A stretch of 64,000 nt of DNA from Soonwooa sp032062245 (GTDB taxonomy: Bacteria > Bacteroidota > Bacteroidia > Flavobacteriales > Weeksellaceae): positions 62,001 through 126,000 of the forward strand of contig NZ_DAMBQF010000003.1 of NCBI RefSeq assembly GCF_032062245.1, read 5' to 3'. A program made the position numbers and the translations under genes. The notes below the pieces were generated by a model. The model saw only the letters and a program-made list of their open reading frames with translations, was not told the DNA's origin and did not search any database. Positions 59,977 to 64,000 of the stretch are shown piece by piece; the first letter of the stretch is position 1; the number at the start of each line of letters is the position of its first letter.

Positions 59977-60657
59977 ATGAAAATAAAATTCTTAGGACAA
60001 AATTGCTTTTTGTTCATCCATAACGGAAAAACGATTTTGAGTGATCCTTTTTACAACTTTCAAAAGGATAAAACAGGATTCGATATTACAGCGCAAAAAA
60101 TTGATTATGTGTTGATTACGCATGCACACGGCGATCATACGGCAGATGTCGCGGAGGTATTGGCAAACTATCCAGATGCGACCGTTATTGGGCAACCAGA
60201 AATTTGTGGCTACTTCAAACATGCGAACAATATTGACATCAATTTCGGTGGTTCTGCAAAAATTGACGATCTTAAAATTTCCATGGTGCCAGCAAGCCAT
60301 ACAAGCTCTTTTCCGGACGGAACTTACGGGGGTGAAGCGGCAGGATATATTTTCCGTTTGCCAGGTAAAAATCTTTATTTAGCAGGTGATACGGGCGTTT
60401 CTGCAGAGATGGCTATTTTCCCAAAAGTTTTTGGAAAGCTAGATGTTTCGATTCTTCCCATTGGTCGTCATTATACGATGTGTCCTCGCAAAGCAGCTTT
60501 TGCGGCGAAAGAATTATTGTTGACGCCAAAAGTTATCGGTTGTCATTTTGATACGTTTGAGCCAATCAAAATTAATCATGATAATGCAAAGAAACATTTT
60601 GCAGACGCAGGCATCGAATTCAGTTTACCAGAATTAGGTGAGGAATTTGAATTTTAA
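59977..60657 (+). CDS. UPF0173 metal-dependent hydrolase
   Basis: The 226-residue MBL-fold protein has THAHGDHTADV with three metal-ligand residues near residue 48, PASHTSSFPDGTYGG with the next His, LYLAGDTGVSAEM with Asp and GCHFDTFEPI with the last His. It matches the UPF0173 (YtkL-type) family of metal-dependent hydrolases. The substrate is unknown. It lies 26 bases downstream of the AHSA1-like gene and the same direction suggests one transcript with menA. Confidence 0.92.
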   Translation: MKIKFLGQNCFLFIHNGKTILSDPFYNFQKDKTGFDITAQKIDYVLITHAHGDHTADVAEVLANYPDATVIGQPEICGYFKHANNIDINFGGSAKIDDLKISMVPASHTSSFPDGTYGGEAAGYIFRLPGKNLYLAGDTGVSAEMAIFPKVFGKLDVSILPIGRHYTMCPRKAAFAAKELLLTPKVIGCHFDTFEPIKINHDNAKKHFADAGIEFSLPELGEEFEF

Positions 60658-60801
60658 TTAAAATAAATTGAAGCTTTAAGTTTTGAAAAATTCAGCTAAT
60701 AGTTTGATTTTAAATAAAGTAAAATTAGAATATTCAGAGATTTTGGAGGATTTAATGCTTCAGTTTTTAAATAAAATTACGAAACATATAGACACAAAAA
60801 A

Positions 60802-60896
60802 TGGCAAGCTACCTACATCACACCGCTACAACCGATTACCTTTGCTGCGTTCCCACCCTGGAGGATTCTCAGGAGCTGGTTGTGTAGGACTTGCCA
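60802..60896 (-). ncRNA. ffs: Signal recognition particle RNA (4.5S type)
   Basis: On the minus strand TGGCAAG and CTTGCCA form the terminal stem and the centre carries the conserved domain IV core, CCTCCAGGGTGGGAACGCAG followed by CAAAGG, in the form found in Bacteroidetes (GGAA-type tetraloop, asymmetric internal loop). A T-run follows at 60801-60796, acting as terminator. The RNA binds Ffh and targets membrane proteins to SecYEG. An open frame on the plus strand across this region is spurious. Confidence 0.9.
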
Positions 60897-60899
60897 GTG

Positions 60900-60907
60900 C
60901 AAATATA
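60900..60907 (-). promoter_or_regulatory. -7 box of SRP RNA promoter
   Basis: TATATTTG on the minus strand matches TAnnTTTG, and its position predicts an RNA 5' end at about 60896, exactly where the terminal stem begins. Confidence 0.75.
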
Positions 60908-61103
60908 GAAATTATTTATGAATTTGGAAGAGTCTTCTCAAGAAAATGAGAATTTATAGGCGTTAATTAGTCTAATAGCTTGATTTTTAATTTGAAAAAA
61001 TCTTGAAAATTTTAAAAATTTTGTCATTTAATAAAAAAAATCGGTTTTTAAAATGACAAAAATGAAGTTTGATAGAGATAATCTTCCCACATTTTAGAAA
61101 ATT

Positions 61104-61691
61104 ATGACGAAAAATCCAGTAGTTATTGGTCTTGGTTTATACGGAGTAACGATGTTGTTATTCTTTGGTGTTTATTATTTTTTTGCTGGTCCTAATTATT
61201 GGGATATTAGTATGAAAATCAATGCGTTTGGTTTAACTTTTCTTTACGGTATCGCCGCTTTCTTATCAACATATTGGTTGCGAAAAGGAACTCAAATTAC
61301 TTATCCTCAAGCTTTTAAGCAATCGTTTTTAACGCTTTTTGTTGGCGGGTTTTTATCGATGGTGACAATGTTCGGATTCCTAAATTATGTGGATAAAAAT
61401 GCACGTGATTTACTAAATTATCAATACGTACAAACTGAGCTTACTAATCTTGAAGAAGCTTATCAAAAACAAAAAATTGATGCAGCTAACCACAAAGATG
61501 CCAATGTCGTTGTTGAGTTAGAAAAGAATTATAAAGAAGCGAAAGAAGCGCGCGAAATAGCTTTAAAGGAAAAACGTAACTATTTCTCTTTCGAATTTTT
61601 AGGAAAACTTTTTGCCGGCATTTTATTATTTTATTTACTTTTGTCGATTATTATTGCTGCCTTTTTGAAAAACAAAAAACGCTACGAATAA
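61104..61691 (+). CDS. DUF4199 membrane protein
   Basis: The 195-residue protein has four hydrophobic helices (about 7-26, 37-55, 70-90, 168-188) and a charged coiled-coil segment (about 100-155) between the third and fourth, the standard DUF4199 layout of Bacteroidetes. Function unknown. It is followed after 25 bases by a GT2 glycosyltransferase; this pair is, as I recall, common in Flavobacteriia. Confidence 0.9.
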   Translation: MTKNPVVIGLGLYGVTMLLFFGVYYFFAGPNYWDISMKINAFGLTFLYGIAAFLSTYWLRKGTQITYPQAFKQSFLTLFVGGFLSMVTMFGFLNYVDKNARDLLNYQYVQTELTNLEEAYQKQKIDAANHKDANVVVELEKNYKEAKEAREIALKEKRNYFSFEFLGKLFAGILLFYLLLSIIIAAFLKNKKRYE

Positions 61692-61716
61692 TCTTATTTT
61701 TACCTAAATTTAATTA

Positions 61717-62667
61717 ATGAATCTTTCTATAATTATTCCACTTCTCAACGAAGAAGAATCCATCGAAGAGCTTTTTAACCGTATTGATGCTGTGTGTAAG
61801 CAACATCAATTAAGTTATGATGTTTGGTTTGTCGATGATGGTAGTACGGATCTTTCTTGGAGCATTATAGAAAATCTAAAAGTGCAACATCCGCAAGTAC
61901 ATGGGATTAAATTTTCCAAAAACTATGGAAAATCTCAAGCTTTGCATGCGGCTTTCGAGAAAGCGCAAGGCGATGTTGTGATAACGATGGATGCGGACTT
62001 ACAAGATTTTCCAGAAGAAATTCCTGAGTTGTATGACATGGTTACCAAAGAAGATTACGACATCGTATCGGGTTGGAAGAAAAAGCGTTTTGACAACGTT
62101 ATGACGAAAAATCTTCCATCAAAACTCTTTAATGGTGCGGCTCGTAAGTTGTCTGGTGTTCATCTTCACGATTTTAATTGTGGATTGAAAGCCTATAAAA
62201 AACGTGTAGTAAAATCTATTGATGTGTACGGCGATATGCACCGTTATATTCCAGTGTTGGCTGCCAATGCGGGTTTCAAGAGAATTACAGAAAAACCTGT
62301 ACAACATCAAGCGCGTCCTTACGGAACTTCAAAATTCGGGACCGAAAGATTTATTCGTGGTTTCCTAGATTTAGTAACCTTGTGGTTTGTAAGTCGATTT
62401 GGTGGACGTCCAATGCACTTTTTTGGCGCTGCAGGAACTTTAATGTTCATCATCGGATTTTTGTCGGCACTTTGGTTAGGAATCTCCAAATTAATTGATG
62501 TTTCCAAAGGTGTATATGGTCATTTGATTGCGTTAAATCCTTGGTTTTACATCGCTTTGACAATGATGATTTTAGGAACTTTATTATTTGTTTCAGGATT
62601 TTTGGGCGAGATGATTGTCCGTTCCAAAAGAGACCACAAAAATTATAATGTGGAAGAAGTAATTTAA
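61717..62667 (+). CDS. GT2 glycosyltransferase, DPM1/GtrB-like
   Basis: The 316-residue protein has a GT-A domain with IIPLLNEEESIEELF, VDDGSTD, MDADLQDFPEEI (metal-binding DxD) and QxxRW-like RPYGTSKFGTERF, followed by two C-terminal membrane helices (about 232-252 and 268-292). Proteins of this type move a sugar from a nucleotide donor to undecaprenyl phosphate at the inner membrane. The sugar cannot be told. Confidence 0.93.
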   Translation: MNLSIIIPLLNEEESIEELFNRIDAVCKQHQLSYDVWFVDDGSTDLSWSIIENLKVQHPQVHGIKFSKNYGKSQALHAAFEKAQGDVVITMDADLQDFPEEIPELYDMVTKEDYDIVSGWKKKRFDNVMTKNLPSKLFNGAARKLSGVHLHDFNCGLKAYKKRVVKSIDVYGDMHRYIPVLAANAGFKRITEKPVQHQARPYGTSKFGTERFIRGFLDLVTLWFVSRFGGRPMHFFGAAGTLMFIIGFLSALWLGISKLIDVSKGVYGHLIALNPWFYIALTMMILGTLLFVSGFLGEMIVRSKRDHKNYNVEEVI

Positions 62668-62716
62668 CTCGATTAATAATACAAAAACGGAAGATAAAGT
62701 TTTCGGACAAATAGCA

Positions 62717-62980
62717 TTGTACTTTGTTTTACTAGTATTTATTAACGCAGTTAGTTACCAATTTCTTTTCAAATATTTAGAGCTAGGTCGTACATCAGTG
62801 TTTTATTTTAACCCGATTATGACCTTGTTCTTTTTCTTGATTTTATGGTTGTTGACGATGAAGTCAGATCTTGTTTACTCCAATTTTTTTAAAAAAGCTT
62901 TTAAGTTTTCGGCGATATTTTTCGTGTTTTACTTTTTAGTAACCCAATTTTTAATTGGTTTAGGAAGTGGGAATAAATAA
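62717..62980 (+). CDS. Small three-helix membrane protein, start uncertain
   Basis: The 87-residue product (from TTG 62717) has three hydrophobic helices (about 2-20, 28-46, 62-82). In frame, an open stretch continues upstream to the stop at 62660, giving a more natural soluble start (NNTKTEDKVFGQIALYF) that would need ATT at 62672 as start codon. No ATG is available, so the start is unresolved: either a rare start codon or a mutated ATG. No family is recognised. A hypothetical gene follows 5 bases later. Confidence 0.55.
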   Translation: MYFVLLVFINAVSYQFLFKYLELGRTSVFYFNPIMTLFFFLILWLLTMKSDLVYSNFFKKAFKFSAIFFVFYFLVTQFLIGLGSGNK

Positions 62981-62985
62981 GAATA

Positions 62986-64000
62986 ATGTTTAGGAATCGT
63001 GTCAATATAGTCAATCTGGGACTATTTCTAATATTAGTCGGTTTTTGTGTGGCGTTTTTTATTCAATTAAAAAAGGATAAATACTTTGATAAAAAAGTTT
63101 GGTATTGATATTTGACAACAGAAGATGCTCATCAACATTACAAAATTATAGAATATCAACTTATTTATGGTGACAACGAATATGATGGAATTTGGCAAGC
63201 AGAATATCAAATTCTTAATCCAAAAAATGCTACCAATTTTAATAATTTAGGAGATGTATTTAGTCCAAGTTTATATTCTCGATCATCGACAAAACCATAT
63301 CCTCATTCTATAAGATTAAAATGGTTTTTTTACGAAGACGAAACTTTTTATGAAGCTGAAAATAAATTACCATCACAAAAAATTAAAGAATTAACTAAAA
63401 ATCTTAAATCAGATCCTTGCTTCGTAGCTAAAATTCTTCCAAACGGAAAACTAGGATTTGGAATGACAGAATCAGTAGGAAACTTCAAATCCGATAGTCG
63501 TTTTGAGAAGGATAGTAAAATAAACACACTTCCTCTCGGTACTTTTCAAGGGAAGAAAATACCCGAAAATCTTAATTTATTAAGGAGTGATGGAGATCGA
63601 TTCGAGGATGTAAAAATTTTAGAAGATTATATGTTTGTCTATATAACTCAAGCCAATTGGGGAATAATAGTTGACTATGTTAAAAATCTAAATGCTAAGA
63701 TTGTCTTTGCAACAGATTTTCTACAGAATGATTTTAAGTTTACAGATTTCAAAAATAATACAACAAGCTTAGAAACTAATTTGTTTTCACAAAAACTTCA
63801 GTTGCAATATTATGAGGATGAATCAGGTTTTCGCTATGATTTTTTACATGATCGTATGCAGGTGATGGAGTTTTATAACACTTTATTACAAAAATCTAAG
63901 TCTAAAGATTTTTATTTTGTTTTTAAATTAAATAAAACCGATAATCTTTTTGATGTTTATCTAGAGAATTCTGGTTCTGAGGTTAAACTTAAGAATGTTG
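62986..64000 (+). pseudogene. Hypothetical membrane-anchored gene with in-frame TGA, 3' end outside window
   Basis: From ATG 62986 the frame encodes a membrane anchor (VNLGLFLILVGFCVAFFI), 40 codons in all, then TGA at 63106-63108, and continues in the same frame without a stop to the end of the window. The downstream part is a soluble domain with HSIRLKWFFYEDETFYEAE, LGFGMTESVG and QANWGIIVDYVKN; the first segment recalls DUF2931-type domains, uncertain. A TTG at 63112 might start the soluble part alone, without the anchor. Confidence 0.6.

Noticed and set aside
60683..60949. 88-codon plus-strand frame across the SRP RNA
   Set aside because: The conserved SRP core, terminal stem, promoter box and U-run on the opposite strand explain the sequence; the frame is accidental.

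Overview
The window looks like a low-GC chromosome segment from the Bacteroidota, class Flavobacteriia, most likely a Chryseobacterium/Kaistella-type member of the Weeksellaceae. The evidence is the gene content (PorT, DUF5606, DUF4199, DUF4920, head-GIN proteins, LptF/G next to a LolA homologue, a flavobacterial-type DnaJ with a reduced zinc finger, an SDR-type threonine dehydrogenase) and promoters of the Bacteroidetes type (TTG-N19-TAnnTTTG). There is no phage, CRISPR array or large mobile island. Most of it is ordinary core genome.

Layout. 1-9.4 kb: unrecognised genes, MutS2, tRNA-Leu(CAA), an MBL-fold hydrolase, a GAF protein and several broken genes. 9.5-13 kb: the ruvX-def-DUF5606 operon, an ABC ATPase, and an ECF sigma factor with a membrane protein that is probably its anti-sigma. 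13-22.3 kb: a lipoprotein, exported Tpx, HdeD, a broken DinB gene, a plug-domain protein, urocanase, a cobalamin riboswitch in front of a thioesterase, aminopeptidase P, a DtxR/MntR regulator and a decayed DUF2207 gene. 22.3-29.5 kb: grpE-dnaJ, an S41 protease, a GIN protein, an esterase, a membrane protein beside a (CTTT)9 tract, and tyrS.

29.6-38.4 kb: a complete tryptophan operon on the minus strand, ordered leader-trpE-trpG-trpD-trpC-trpF-[transposase]-trpB-doxX-trpA. In front of trpE is a textbook attenuator: a consensus promoter, a 19-residue leader peptide with three consecutive Trp codons plus a fourth, and mutually exclusive antiterminator and terminator hairpins. The gaps of this operon are crowded with repeats. 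There are four REP-like double hairpins, two of which flank a REP-associated tyrosine transposase, and three copies of another structured element lie directly behind the trpE, trpD and trpB stop codons. A low-complexity repeat has expanded inside trpF.

38.4-64 kb: porT-ubiE, a KAS III-like enzyme, a membrane metallophosphoesterase, threonine catabolism (SDR threonine dehydrogenase and threonine aldolase) with a sulfurtransferase, DUF808, a frameshifted TonB-dependent receptor, GNAT-LptF/G-LolA, a GIN lipoprotein, an LtaS-like enzyme, DUF4920, menB-menA (which with ubiE serve menaquinone synthesis), an UPF0173 hydrolase, the SRP RNA, DUF4199, a GT2 glycosyltransferase and a broken gene running off the end.

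A recurring theme is gene decay. At least eight non-core genes carry in-frame stops, one-base frameshifts or truncation, while the housekeeping genes are intact. This suggests ongoing pseudogenisation, or consensus errors in the assembly that would need reads to exclude. All calls rest on reading the sequence and remembered family motifs; no database search was run.
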